A stretch of DNA of 64,000 nt from Streptomyces gilvus. Lineage in GTDB: Bacteria > Actinomycetota > Actinomycetes > Streptomycetales > Streptomycetaceae. Below are positions 1 through 10,994 of the stretch, in pieces (positions within the stretch are counted from its first letter, which is position 1; the number at the start of each line of letters is the position of its first letter). The stretch lies in assembly GCF_022513565.1 (NCBI RefSeq), contig NZ_JAKWBE010000025.1:62001-126000 (forward strand), given 5' to 3'. The translations under genes were made by a program, and so were the position numbers. Below the pieces are notes generated by a model. That model was not told the DNA's origin. It ran no database searches and saw only the letters and a list, made by a program, of their open reading frames with translations.

Positions 1-1888
<1,888 letters not shown>

Positions 1889-2097
1889 AGTCCTGTCCCC
1901 CGTACGTCGTCCCTCGACCACTGCCTCCACGATAGGGGCCGGGACCGACAGTCATGGAGTTGTCCACAGGCTCTCCCTGGTGACGTTCGGTGGTCATTCG
2001 AACGGACGTCGTCACGTGGCGTGCGCACACCACGGGGGACAAGCTGCTCGGGCGGGACCGGGGGCCCGCTCCGCCGAACCTCAAGAGGAGTGTCAGC

Positions 2098-2598
2098 ATG
2101 TCCTTTCGGCCCCGCAGAGCCGTCCTCGCCGTGGCGACGGCCGCGTCCTTCTTCCTCGCGGCCGTTCCCGCGCAGGCCGACCCCGATCCCGACCTGTCCG
2201 CCTGGCCCGGCCTGGCCCTGACGTACACAACGACGGCGCAGTACGCGTACGAGCCGTTCGCCGAGGCCGGCGGATACCTCCCCACCGACGACTGCGTCGC
2301 TTCGGCCGAGGGCGGCGCGGGTTACCACTACGTCAATGCGCAGTACGTCGGTTCACTCGATCCGGCCACACCGGCGGCTCTGCTCTACGCGGGACCGGGC
2401 ACCGGCAGCGCACGCCGGCTCGTCGCGGTGGAGTGGATCGTCAAGGACACGGGGCAGGCCACACCGACCCTGTTCGGCCAGACCTTCCAGCGGGACCAAC
2501 GCCCGGGCTACTTCACTCTTCACGCCTGGATCTACCAGCCGAACCCCGAGGGGCTGTTCGCACCGATGAACCCCGACGTGACCTGCCCGACGGCCTGA
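2098..2598 (+). CDS. small secreted protein of unknown function
   Basis: I do not recognise a family. The 166-residue product begins with a clear Sec signal peptide: basic MSFRPRR, a hydrophobic core, and an AQA-type cleavage site near residue 28. The mature part is rich in Tyr, Pro and Gly and has two cysteines (DDCVAS and DVTCPTA), which could form one disulfide outside the cell. The ATG follows AAGAGGAG at a good distance. It stands alone between divergent recQ and convergent nuoN, and ends at a strong bidirectional hairpin. Function is unknown. Confidence 0.8.
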   Translation: MSFRPRRAVLAVATAASFFLAAVPAQADPDPDLSAWPGLALTYTTTAQYAYEPFAEAGGYLPTDDCVASAEGGAGYHYVNAQYVGSLDPATPAALLYAGPGTGSARRLVAVEWIVKDTGQATPTLFGQTFQRDQRPGYFTLHAWIYQPNPEGLFAPMNPDVTCPTA

Positions 2599-2612
2599 CC
2601 GCGCACGGCAAA

Positions 2613-2646
2613 GGGCCCCGGCTCCCGCGAAAGGGATCCGGGGCCC
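2613..2646. terminator. bidirectional terminator hairpin
   Basis: Perfect inverted repeat GGGCCCCGG / CCGGGGCCC, with an inner TCCC/GGGA pairing and a short GCGAAA loop. It sits between the convergent ends of the secreted protein gene (2598) and nuoN (2665), so it can serve both transcripts. Confidence 0.75.
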
Positions 2647-2664
2647 ACGCCCTCGCATGGCAGA

Positions 2665-4323
2665 TCAGCGCACGAACACTCCCGCCTGGCTCGCCAGGTC
2701 CAGGAAGTACTGCGGTGCGATACCGAGGACCAGCGTGACCACCACACCGAGCCCGATGGCGGTCATCGTCAGCGGGGACGGCACGGCGACCGTGGGACCC
2801 TCGGGCCTGGGCTCGCTGAAGAACATCAGCACGATCACGCGGATGTAGAAGAAGGCCGCGACCGCGGACGAGATCACACCGATCACGACCAGCGGAGCCG
2901 CCCCGCCCTCCGCCGCCGCCTTGAACACGGCGAACTTCCCGGCGAAGCCGGAGGTCAGCGGGATGCCGGCGAAGGCCAGCAGGAACACCGCGAACACGGC
3001 CGCCACCAGCGGTGAACGGCGGCCGAGTCCGGCCCACTTGGACAGATGGGTGGCCTCGCCGCCCGCGTCGCGCACCAGGGTGACGACGGCGAAGGCGCCG
3101 ATGGTCACGAAGGAGTACGCGGCCAGGTAGAAGAGGACGGACGAGACGCCGTCCTTCGAGGTCGCGATGACACCCGCGAGGATGAATCCCGCGTGCGCGA
3201 TCGACGAGTACGCCAGCAGCCGCTTGATGTCCGTCTGGGTGATCGCGACGATCGCACCGCCCAGCATGGTGACGATCGCGACGGCCCACATGACCGGCCG
3301 CCAGTCCCAGCGCAGGCCGGGCAGGACGACGTACAGCAGACGCAGCAGCGCGCCGAAGGCCGCCACCTTCGTCGCCGCCGCCATGAACCCGGTCACCGGG
3401 GTCGGCGCGCCCTGGTAGACGTCCGGCGTCCACATGTGGAACGGGACGGCGCCCACCTTGAACAGCAGCCCCATGACGATCATCGCGCCGCCGACCAGCA
3501 GCAGCGCGTCGTTGCCCATGGTGTCCGCGAGCGCCGGGTCGACGTTGGTGACCGTGCCGTCGACGACCCGCGCGATCGTCCCGTACGACACCGAGCCCGC
3601 GTACCCGTACAGCAGCGCGATGCCGAACAGCGTGAACGCCGAGGCGAAGGCGCCGAGCAGGAAGTACTTGACCGCGGCCTCCTGCGACATGAGCCGCTTG
3701 CGGCGGGCCAGGGCGCACAGCAGGTAGAGCGGGAGGGAGAAGACCTCCAGGGCCACGAAGAGGGTCAGCAGGTCGTTGGCCGAGGGGAAGACCAGCATTC
3801 CGGAGACCGCGAACAGCAGCAGCGGGAACACCTCGGTGGTGGTGAACCCGGCCTTCACGGCCGCCTTCTCGCTGTCGCTGCCCGGCACGGACGCGGCCTG
3901 CGCGGCGAAGGAGTCGACCCGGTTGCCGTGCGCCGCCGGATCCAGGCGCCGCTCGGCGAAGGTGAACAGGCCGACCAGGCCGGCCAGCAGGATCGTGCCC
4001 TGCAGGAACAGGGACGGTCCGTCGACCGCGATCGCGCCCATCGCCGCGATGTGCGCCTTGGTGGTGCCGTATCCGTCGGCCGCGAGCGCCACGACCGCCG
4101 CGAAGGCGGCGACGAGCGCGACGGCGGAGACGAACACCTGGGCGTAGTAACGCGATTTGCGCGGCACGAACGCCTCGATCAGTACCCCGACGATCGCCGC
4201 GCCCACGACGATCAGGGTGGGCGACAACTGCCCGTACTCGATCTTCGGCGCGTTGATCTTCGAGATCGGTTCGGCCGCCGTGGCCGCCGTTGTCCACAGG
4301 CTGTGGACGGCTGCTGCGCTCAC
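2665..4323 (-). CDS. nuoN: NADH-quinone oxidoreductase subunit N
   Basis: Antiporter-like membrane subunit of respiratory complex I, helping pump protons as NADH is oxidised and menaquinone reduced. The 552-residue product is almost entirely hydrophobic helices and carries the family's conserved lysine and proline helices (for example LFKVGAVPFHMWTPDVYQG and IKRLLAYSSIAHAGF). The GTG start overlaps the nuoM stop as GTGA. It is the last gene of the nuo operon and ends just before a strong hairpin at 2613-2646. Confidence 0.96.
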   Translation of the reverse strand: MSAAAVHSLWTTAATAAEPISKINAPKIEYGQLSPTLIVVGAAIVGVLIEAFVPRKSRYYAQVFVSAVALVAAFAAVVALAADGYGTTKAHIAAMGAIAVDGPSLFLQGTILLAGLVGLFTFAERRLDPAAHGNRVDSFAAQAASVPGSDSEKAAVKAGFTTTEVFPLLLFAVSGMLVFPSANDLLTLFVALEVFSLPLYLLCALARRKRLMSQEAAVKYFLLGAFASAFTLFGIALLYGYAGSVSYGTIARVVDGTVTNVDPALADTMGNDALLLVGGAMIVMGLLFKVGAVPFHMWTPDVYQGAPTPVTGFMAAATKVAAFGALLRLLYVVLPGLRWDWRPVMWAVAIVTMLGGAIVAITQTDIKRLLAYSSIAHAGFILAGVIATSKDGVSSVLFYLAAYSFVTIGAFAVVTLVRDAGGEATHLSKWAGLGRRSPLVAAVFAVFLLAFAGIPLTSGFAGKFAVFKAAAEGGAAPLVVIGVISSAVAAFFYIRVIVLMFFSEPRPEGPTVAVPSPLTMTAIGLGVVVTLVLGIAPQYFLDLASQAGVFVR

Positions 4324-5894
4324 TTGGCCACCGCCTCCACCTCGGGCTTGGGGTCCTTCTTGTGTACGTCGGACAGGGTCGACTTCACGGCCGGGTTGAC
4401 GATGTCCGTCACCGGCTTCGGGTAGACGCCCAGGAAGACCAGCAGAACGATCAGCGGAGCGACGACCACCAGCTCACGGGCTCTGAGGTCGGGCATCGCG
4501 GAGACCTCCGGTTTCACCGGGCCCGTCATCGTCCGCTGGTAGAGGACGAGGGCGTACAGCGCGGCGAGGACGATGCCGAAGGTGCCGATGATGCCGATCG
4601 CCGGGTAACGCGTGAACGTGCCGACCAGGACGAGGAACTCGCTCACGAAGGGCGCGAGCCCCGGCAGGGAGAGCGTGGCCAGCGTGCCGATCAGGAACGT
4701 GCCGGCGAGCACCGGGGCGACCTTCTGCACCCCGCCGTAGTCGGCGATGAGCCGCGAGCCGCGCCGGGAGATGAGGAACCCGGCCAGCAGCATCCACGCG
4801 GCCGTGGAGATCCCGTGGTTGACCATGTAGAGCGTCGCGCCGGACTGGCCCTGGCTGGTCATCGCGAAGATGCCCATGATGATGAAGCCGAAGTGCGAGA
4901 TCGACGCGTACGCCACCAGGCGCTTGATGTCCCGCTGGCCGACCGCGAGCAGCGCGCCGTAGACGATGCTGATGAGCGCCAGGACGAGGATCACGGGGGT
5001 CGCCCACTTGCTGGCCTCCGGGAAGAGCTGGAGGCAGAAGCGGAGCATCGCGAAGGTGCCCACCTTGTCGACGACCGCCGTGATGAGGACGGCGACCGGG
5101 GCGGTGGACTCCTGCATGGCGTTGGGCAGCCAGGTGTGCAGCGGCCACAGCGGCGCCTTCACCGCGAAGGCGAAGAAGAAACCGAGGAACAGCCAGCGTT
5201 CGGTGCTGGTCGCCATGTGGAGCGAGCCGTTCGCGCGGGCCTGGGCGATCTCCTGGAGGCTGAAGTTCCCGGCGACCACGTACAGGCCGATCACCGCGGC
5301 CAGCATGATGAGGCCGCCGACCAGGTTGTAGAGGAGGAACTTCACGGCCGCGTAGGACCGTTGCGTGGACGCCGCCTCCTCGCCGTGCTCGTGGGCACGG
5401 TCCCCGAAGCCGCCGATGAGGAAGTACATCGGGATGAGCATGGCTTCGAAGAAGATGTAGAAGAGAAAGACGTCCGTGGCCTCGAAGGAGATGATCACCA
5501 TCGCCTCGACGCCCAGGATCAGGGCGAAGAAGCCCTGTGTGGGACGCCAGCGGCGGCTTCCGGTCTCCAGCGGGTCGGCGTCGTGCCAGCCCGCGAGGAT
5601 GATGAACGGGATCAGCAGGGCGGTCAGCGCGATCAGCGCCACCGCGATGCCGTCCACGCCGAGTTCGTACCGGACCCCGAAGTCCTTGATCCAGGCGTGG
5701 GATTCGGTGAGCTGGTAACGGCCGCCGTCGGGGTCGAAGCGGACCAGGACGGTGATGGCCAGGGCGAGGGTGGCGAGCGAGACGGTCAGCGCCAGCCACT
5801 TGGCGGCGGTGCGCCGCGCGGCCGGTACGGCGGCTGTGGCGATCGCGCCGATCGCCGGGAGCACCGCCGTCGCTGTCAGCAGAGGAAAGGACAT
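4320..5894 (-). CDS. nuoM: NADH-quinone oxidoreductase subunit M
   Basis: Second of the three antiporter-like proton-pumping subunits of complex I, 524 residues, about 14 membrane helices. It has the expected conserved stretches: the glutamate helix (FYIFFEAMLIPMY), APLWPLHTWLPNAMQEST and IKRLVAYASISHFGF. The ATG at 5894 lies five bases after the nuoL stop. The open frame continues upstream through nuoL as an out-of-frame shadow, so the start was set by homology and spacing. The C-terminal 25 residues are hydrophilic and rich in Lys and Asp. Confidence 0.95.
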   Translation of the reverse strand: MSFPLLTATAVLPAIGAIATAAVPAARRTAAKWLALTVSLATLALAITVLVRFDPDGGRYQLTESHAWIKDFGVRYELGVDGIAVALIALTALLIPFIILAGWHDADPLETGSRRWRPTQGFFALILGVEAMVIISFEATDVFLFYIFFEAMLIPMYFLIGGFGDRAHEHGEEAASTQRSYAAVKFLLYNLVGGLIMLAAVIGLYVVAGNFSLQEIAQARANGSLHMATSTERWLFLGFFFAFAVKAPLWPLHTWLPNAMQESTAPVAVLITAVVDKVGTFAMLRFCLQLFPEASKWATPVILVLALISIVYGALLAVGQRDIKRLVAYASISHFGFIIMGIFAMTSQGQSGATLYMVNHGISTAAWMLLAGFLISRRGSRLIADYGGVQKVAPVLAGTFLIGTLATLSLPGLAPFVSEFLVLVGTFTRYPAIGIIGTFGIVLAALYALVLYQRTMTGPVKPEVSAMPDLRARELVVVAPLIVLLVFLGVYPKPVTDIVNPAVKSTLSDVHKKDPKPEVEAVAK

Positions 5895-5899
5895 CGGTA

Positions 5900-7846
5900 T
5901 CAGACCGCCCTCATCAGCAGGGTCGCGGCGACGAGGATCGCCGCGCCGCCGAACATCGAGACCGCGTAGGAGCGCGCGAAGCCGTTCTGCAGCCTGCGCA
6001 TCCGTCCGGACAGGCCCCCGACCGAGGCCGCCGTGCCGTTGACGACGCCGTCGACCAGGGTGTGGTCGACGTACACCAGGGAGCGGGTGAGGTGCTCGCC
6101 GCCGCGGACCAGGACGACGTGGTTGAAGTCGTCCTGCAGCAGGTCGCGCCGGGCGGCCCGGGTGAGCAGCGACCCGCGCGGGGCGACGGACGGCACCGGG
6201 CGGCGGCCGTACATGGCGTACGCGATGCCGACGCCGATGACCAGGCAGACCATCGTCGCGCCGGTGACGGCCCCCGCGCTGAGCGGGGAGTCGCCCTCGC
6301 TGTGGCCGGTGACGGGCTCCAGCCAGTGCAGGAAGCGGTCGCCGATGCCGAAGAACCCGCCGGCGAAGACCGAGCCGAAAGCCAGCACGATCATCGGGAT
6401 CGTCATGACCTTCGGGGACTCGTGCGGGTGCGGCTCGGCGTGCTCGCCGCGGTGCTCGGCGGCGGGCTCCGCGCTCGGCGCCTCGGGCGAGCGGGTGGGC
6501 TGGTTCTTCCAGCGCTCCTCTCCGAAGAACGTCATCAGCATCACGCGCGTCATGTAGAACGCGGTGATGGCGGCGCCCACCAGGGCGCAGGTGCCCAGGA
6601 TCCAGCCCTCGGTGCCGCCCTTGGCGAAGGCGGCCTCGATGATCTTGTCCTTGGAGTAGAAGCCGGACAGGAACGGGAAGCCGATGATCGCGAGGTAGCC
6701 GAGGCCGAAGGTGATGAAGGTGATCGGCATGTACTTGCGGAGGCCGCCGTACTTGCGCATGTCGACCTCGTCGTTCATGCCGTGCATGACCGAACCGGCA
6801 CCGAGGAAGAGCCCGGCCTTGAAGAAGCCGTGCGTCACCAGGTGCATGATCGCGAAGACGTAGCCGATGGGGCCGAGACCCGCCGCCAGCACCATGTAGC
6901 CGATCTGCGACATGGTCGAGCCGGCCAGCGCCTTCTTGATGTCGTCCTTCGCGCAACCGACGATCGCACCGAACAGGAGCGTGACGGCTCCGACCACGGT
7001 GACCGCCGTCTGCGCGTCCGGCGCGCCGTTGAAGATCGACGCGGAGCGCACGATCAGGTAGACGCCCGCGGTCACCATCGTCGCCGCGTGGATGAGGGCC
7101 GAGACCGGGGTCGGGCCCTCCATCGCGTCCCCGAGCCAGGACTGCAGCGGCACCTGGGCGGACTTGCCGCAGGCGGCGAGCAGGAGCATCAGGGCGATGG
7201 CGGTGAGCTTGCCCTCCGAGGCGTCCCCCGCGTGGCTGAAGACGGGTCCGAAGGCGAAGGTGCCGAACGTCGTGAACATCAGCATGATCGCGATGGACAG
7301 GCCCATGTCGCCGACGCGGTTGACCAGGAAGGCCTTCTTCGCCGCCGTCGCCGCGCTGGGCTTGTGCTGCCAGAAGCCGATGAGGAGGTACGAGGCGAGG
7401 CCGACGCCCTCCCAGCCGACGTACAGCAGCAGGTAGTTGTCGGCGATGACCAGGAGCAGCATCGCCGCGAGGAAGAGGTTCAGATAGCCGAAGAAGCGGC
7501 GGCGGCGCTCGTCGTGCTCCATGTACCCGACCGAGTACAGGTGGATCAGCGAGCCGACGCCGGTGATCAGCAGGACGAACGTGATCGAGAGCTGGTCGAG
7601 GCGGAAGGTGACGTCCGCCTGGAAGCTCTCGACGGGGATCCACGTCCACAGGTGCTGCATGAGGGTGCGGTGTTCGGCGTCCTTGCCGAGCAGGTCGGCG
7701 AAGAGGATGACGGCGAACACGAAGGAGGCGGTCGACATCAGGACGCCGATCCAGTGGCCGACGGCATCGAGCCGCCGGCCGCCGCACAGCAGTACGGCCG
7801 CTCCGAGCAGTGGCGCCGCCACCAGCAGCGCAATCAGGTTCTCCAC
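5900..7846 (-). CDS. nuoL: NADH-quinone oxidoreductase subunit L
   Basis: Largest antiporter-like subunit of complex I, 648 residues, with the amphipathic lateral helix expected at its C-terminal end. Conserved features include YVGWEGVGLASYLLIGFW, LQSWLGDAMEGPTPVSAL and DDIKKALAGSTMSQIGYM. A hydrophilic, His- and Glu-rich loop near residues 455-480 (EHRGEHAEPHPHES) is an insertion often variable in actinobacteria. The start is GTG, 14 bases after nuoK. It acts in the cytoplasmic membrane as part of the distal pump module. Confidence 0.96.
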   Translation of the reverse strand: MENLIALLVAAPLLGAAVLLCGGRRLDAVGHWIGVLMSTASFVFAVILFADLLGKDAEHRTLMQHLWTWIPVESFQADVTFRLDQLSITFVLLITGVGSLIHLYSVGYMEHDERRRRFFGYLNLFLAAMLLLVIADNYLLLYVGWEGVGLASYLLIGFWQHKPSAATAAKKAFLVNRVGDMGLSIAIMLMFTTFGTFAFGPVFSHAGDASEGKLTAIALMLLLAACGKSAQVPLQSWLGDAMEGPTPVSALIHAATMVTAGVYLIVRSASIFNGAPDAQTAVTVVGAVTLLFGAIVGCAKDDIKKALAGSTMSQIGYMVLAAGLGPIGYVFAIMHLVTHGFFKAGLFLGAGSVMHGMNDEVDMRKYGGLRKYMPITFITFGLGYLAIIGFPFLSGFYSKDKIIEAAFAKGGTEGWILGTCALVGAAITAFYMTRVMLMTFFGEERWKNQPTRSPEAPSAEPAAEHRGEHAEPHPHESPKVMTIPMIVLAFGSVFAGGFFGIGDRFLHWLEPVTGHSEGDSPLSAGAVTGATMVCLVIGVGIAYAMYGRRPVPSVAPRGSLLTRAARRDLLQDDFNHVVLVRGGEHLTRSLVYVDHTLVDGVVNGTAASVGGLSGRMRRLQNGFARSYAVSMFGGAAILVAATLLMRAV

Positions 7847-7860
7847 GATTCAGCGACCCC

Positions 7861-8160
7861 TCAGAGCTTCATCAGGCTGGCGTCGTCGACCGAGGCCGAG
7901 TGGCGGGAACGGAACAGGGACACGATGATCGCGAGCCCGACCACGACCTCCGCTGCGGCGACGACCATCGTGAAGAACGCGATGACCTGGCCGTCGAGGT
8001 TGCCGTGCATCCGGGAGAAGGTGACGAACGCCAGGTTGCAGGCGTTCAGCATCAGCTCGATGCACATGAACACCACGATGGCGTTGCGCCTGATCAGCAC
8101 GCCGGTGGCACCGATCGTGAACAACAGGGCAGAGAGATAAAGGTAGTTGACCGGGTTCAC
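7861..8160 (-). CDS. nuoK: NADH-quinone oxidoreductase subunit K
   Basis: Small three-helix membrane subunit of complex I (99 residues, the usual length). It has the conserved glutamate in helix 2 (IVVFMCIELMLNACNLAF) and a second one in helix 3 (AAAEVVVGLAI), both part of the proton path. The GTG start overlaps the nuoJ stop by four bases, the same GTGA coupling seen along the operon. Confidence 0.96.
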   Translation of the reverse strand: MNPVNYLYLSALLFTIGATGVLIRRNAIVVFMCIELMLNACNLAFVTFSRMHGNLDGQVIAFFTMVVAAAEVVVGLAIIVSLFRSRHSASVDDASLMKL

Positions 8161-8999
8161 TTCGACGCCTCCTCCCGCTTGAAGGTGGCCGGTTCGATCT
8201 CGGTGCGCTCCAGGCGCTCCTGCGCGCGCTGCTCCAGCGCCCGCAGGTCGTTGAGCGCCTCGGCGGACACGTCACGGATCTGGCCGCGGTCGCGCAGCGT
8301 CTTGCTGACCGTGAGCTCCGACGGGGTGCCGTCGGGGAGCAGACCCGCGATGTCGACCGCGTTGTGCCGGGCGTACACACCGGGGGCCGGCAGCGGCGGC
8401 ACGTGCTTGCCCTCGCGCACGCGCTCTTCGGACAGCTCGCGCTGGGTCTTGGCGCGTTCGGTGCGCTCGCGGTGGGTGAGCACCATGGCGCCGACGGCGG
8501 CCGTGATGAGCAGGGCGCCGGTGATCTCGAAGGCGAAGACGTACTTGGTGAAGATCAGGGCGGCGAGGCCCTGCACGTTGCCGTTCGCGTTCGCCTCGGC
8601 CAGGCCGTCGAACTGCTTGAGGGAGGCGTTGCCGATCCCGGCGAGCAGCAGGATGCCGAAGCCGAGGCCGCACAGAAGGGCCAGCCAGCGCTGGCCCTTG
8701 ATGGTCTCCTTCAGCGAGTCCGCGGCCGTCACGCCGACGAGCATCACCACGAAGAGGAACAGCATCATGATCGCCCCGGTGTAGACGACGATCTGCACGA
8801 TCCCCAGGAAGTAGGCGCCGTTGGCGAGGTAGAAGACCGCCAGGACGATCATGGTGCCGGCGAGGGACAGCGCGCTGTGCACGGCCTTCTTCATGAAGAC
8901 GGTGGACAGGGCGCCGATCACGGCGACGGTGCCGAGGACCCAGAACTGGAAGGCCTCTCCGGTGGAGGTGGAGTAGGCGGCGAGCTGCAGCGGGCTCAT
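8157..8999 (-). CDS. nuoJ: NADH-quinone oxidoreductase subunit J
   Basis: Membrane subunit of complex I at the junction of the quinone site and the pumps. Residues 1-175 give five helices, including the conserved VVYTGAIMMLFLFVVMLVG. Residues 176-280 form a charged cytoplasmic tail, giving 280 residues where enterobacterial NuoJ has under 200; such tails are known in actinobacteria. The ATG at 8999 overlaps the nuoI stop (ATGA); the open frame upstream of it is a shadow of nuoI. Confidence 0.95.
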   Translation of the reverse strand: MSPLQLAAYSTSTGEAFQFWVLGTVAVIGALSTVFMKKAVHSALSLAGTMIVLAVFYLANGAYFLGIVQIVVYTGAIMMLFLFVVMLVGVTAADSLKETIKGQRWLALLCGLGFGILLLAGIGNASLKQFDGLAEANANGNVQGLAALIFTKYVFAFEITGALLITAAVGAMVLTHRERTERAKTQRELSEERVREGKHVPPLPAPGVYARHNAVDIAGLLPDGTPSELTVSKTLRDRGQIRDVSAEALNDLRALEQRAQERLERTEIEPATFKREEASK

Positions 9000-9637
9000 C
9001 GGCCGATCACCTTCTCCGACGCGGGCTCTTCCTCGCCGAAGGTGGAGGCGGCCTCCTGCGGGACCTCGCCCTTGGACAGCGCCACCTGCCGCACCGTGCC
9101 CGGCGCGGCCTCGGTCACCAGGCCCCGGTAGTAGTCCTGTTCGTCGGTCCCCGGGTAGATCGCGTGCGGGGAGTCGACCATGCCCTCTTCCAGACCGGCG
9201 AGCAACTGCTCCTTGGTGTAGATGAGGTTGGCGCGACTGGAGTCGGCCAGTTCGAACTCGTTGGTCATCGTGAGCGCGCGGGTGGGGCACGCCTCGATGC
9301 ACAGGCCGCACAGGATGCAGCGGGCGTAGTTGATCTGGTACACGCGCCCGTACCGCTCGCCGGGCGAGTAGCGCTCCTCGTCCGTGTTGTCGGCGCCCTC
9401 CACGTAGATGGCGTCGGCGGGGCAGGCCCAGGCGCACAGCTCGCAGCCGACGCACTTCTCCAGGCCGTCCGGATGGCGGTTGAGCTGGTGCCGTCCGTGG
9501 AACCGCGGAGCGGTGGTCTTCTTCTGCTCCGGGTACTGCTCGGTCAGCCGCTTCTTGAACATGGCCTTGAAGGTCACGCCGAAGCCGGCGACAGGGTTCA
9601 TGAAACCGGGCTTGGTCTCCTTCGGCTCCTCAGCCAT
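8996..9637 (-). CDS. nuoI: NADH-quinone oxidoreductase subunit I
   Basis: Peripheral iron-sulfur subunit carrying two [4Fe-4S] clusters that pass electrons towards the quinone. Both ferredoxin motifs are complete: C62, C65, C68, C72 and C107, C110, C113, C117. The product is 213 residues. I chose the ATG at 9637 because AAAGGAGG lies eight bases upstream; a longer frame to 9697 only reads back through the nuoH tail. It overlaps the nuoH stop by eight bases. Confidence 0.95.
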   Translation of the reverse strand: MAEEPKETKPGFMNPVAGFGVTFKAMFKKRLTEQYPEQKKTTAPRFHGRHQLNRHPDGLEKCVGCELCAWACPADAIYVEGADNTDEERYSPGERYGRVYQINYARCILCGLCIEACPTRALTMTNEFELADSSRANLIYTKEQLLAGLEEGMVDSPHAIYPGTDEQDYYRGLVTEAAPGTVRQVALSKGEVPQEAASTFGEEEPASEKVIGR

Positions 9638-10994
9638 CGGACGCCTCCTTTCCATCCGAAGATCCGTCACTGGCAGTATCCGACCCACCACTGACAATGA
9701 GCTCCCGCTCCCGGCGCGGGCTGCGCCTCGGCACGGGCGGAAGCTCCTGTCCGGGCAGTGGCGGTACGGGGAATCCGCCCGCCATGGGGTCGAATCCGGC
9801 GGGTTGCGCGGCGGGCTGTTCGCTCTCCCTGGCCTTCTCGCGGAACATGTCGACGATGAAGGACAGGAGCAGCAGGGCGAGGACGCCGCCGGCGATGTAG
9901 AGGGCGATGTCGGCGAAGTCGTAGTTCTCGTTCCTCAGCGCCCGCACGGTCGCGACCAGCATCAGCCAGACCACCGAGACGGGGATGAGGACCTTCCAGC
10001 CGAGCTTCATCAGCTGGTCGTAGCGGACCCGCGGGAGCGTGCCGCGCAGCCAGATGAAGAAGAACAGCAGCAGCTGCACCTTGATCACGAACCAGAGCAG
10101 CGGCCACCAGCCGTGGTTGGCGCCCTCCCAGAAGGTGCTGATCGGCCAGGGGGCGCGCCAGCCGCCGAGGAAGAGCGTGGTCGACACGGCCGAGACGGTC
10201 ACCATGTTGACGTACTCGGCGAGCATGAACATCGCGAACTTGATCGACGAGTACTCGGTGTTGAAGCCGCCGACCAGGTCGCCCTCGGACTCCGGCATGT
10301 CGAAGGGGGCGCGGTTGGTCTCGCCGACCATGGTGACGATGTAGAGGATGAAGGAGACCGGCAGCAGCAGGATGTACCAGCGGTCGTGCTGCTGTTCGAC
10401 GATCGTCGAGGTCGACATCGAGCCCGAGTAGAGGAACACCGAGGCGAAGGCGGCGCCCATGGCGATCTCGTAGGAGATCATCTGCGCGCAGGAGCGCAGA
10501 CCGCCCAGCAGCGGGTAGGTGGATCCGGAGCTCCAGCCCGCGAGCACGATGCCGTAGATGCCGACCGAGGCGACCGCGAGGATGTAGAGCATCGCGATCG
10601 GCAGGTCGGTGAGCTGCATCGTGGTGCGGTGGCCGAAGATCGAGATCTCGTTGCCGGCCGGGCCGAAGGGGATCACCGCGATCGCCATGAAGGCCGGGAT
10701 GGCCGCGACGATCGGCGCGAGGACGTAGACGACCTTGTCGGCGCGCTTGACGATGACGTCTTCCTTCAGCATCAGCTTGATGCCGTCGGCGAGCGACTGG
10801 AGCATGCCCCAGGGGCCGTGCCGGTTGGGGCCGATGCGCAACTGCATCCAGGCGACGACCTTGCGCTCCCACACGATGGAGAACAGCACGGTCACCATCA
10901 GGAAGGCGAAGCAGAAGACGGCCTTGACGACGACCAGCCACCAGGGGTCGCGGCCGAACATCGAGAGGTCTTCAGCGGCGAGGTACGGGCTCAT
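9630..10994 (-). CDS. nuoH: NADH-quinone oxidoreductase subunit H
   Basis: Membrane subunit that forms the floor of the quinone-binding chamber, 454 residues and eight helices. Conserved parts are seen in order: WERKVVAWMQLRIGPNRHGP, the acidic loop region around NRAPFDMPESEGDLVGGFNTE, and the FFIWLRGTLPRVRYDQLM end. A poorly conserved tail of about 60 Ser-, Pro- and Glu-rich residues follows the last helix. The start is ATG, overlapping the nuoG stop as ATGA. Confidence 0.96.
   Translation of the reverse strand: MSPYLAAEDLSMFGRDPWWLVVVKAVFCFAFLMVTVLFSIVWERKVVAWMQLRIGPNRHGPWGMLQSLADGIKLMLKEDVIVKRADKVVYVLAPIVAAIPAFMAIAVIPFGPAGNEISIFGHRTTMQLTDLPIAMLYILAVASVGIYGIVLAGWSSGSTYPLLGGLRSCAQMISYEIAMGAAFASVFLYSGSMSTSTIVEQQHDRWYILLLPVSFILYIVTMVGETNRAPFDMPESEGDLVGGFNTEYSSIKFAMFMLAEYVNMVTVSAVSTTLFLGGWRAPWPISTFWEGANHGWWPLLWFVIKVQLLLFFFIWLRGTLPRVRYDQLMKLGWKVLIPVSVVWLMLVATVRALRNENYDFADIALYIAGGVLALLLLSFIVDMFREKARESEQPAAQPAGFDPMAGGFPVPPLPGQELPPVPRRSPRRERELIVSGGSDTASDGSSDGKEASDG

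Noticed and set aside
4320..7787. 1155-codon minus open frame covering nuoM and part of nuoL
   Set aside because: Only the last 524 codons are NuoM. The upstream part reads nuoL out of frame as Arg/Pro/Gly-rich nonsense.
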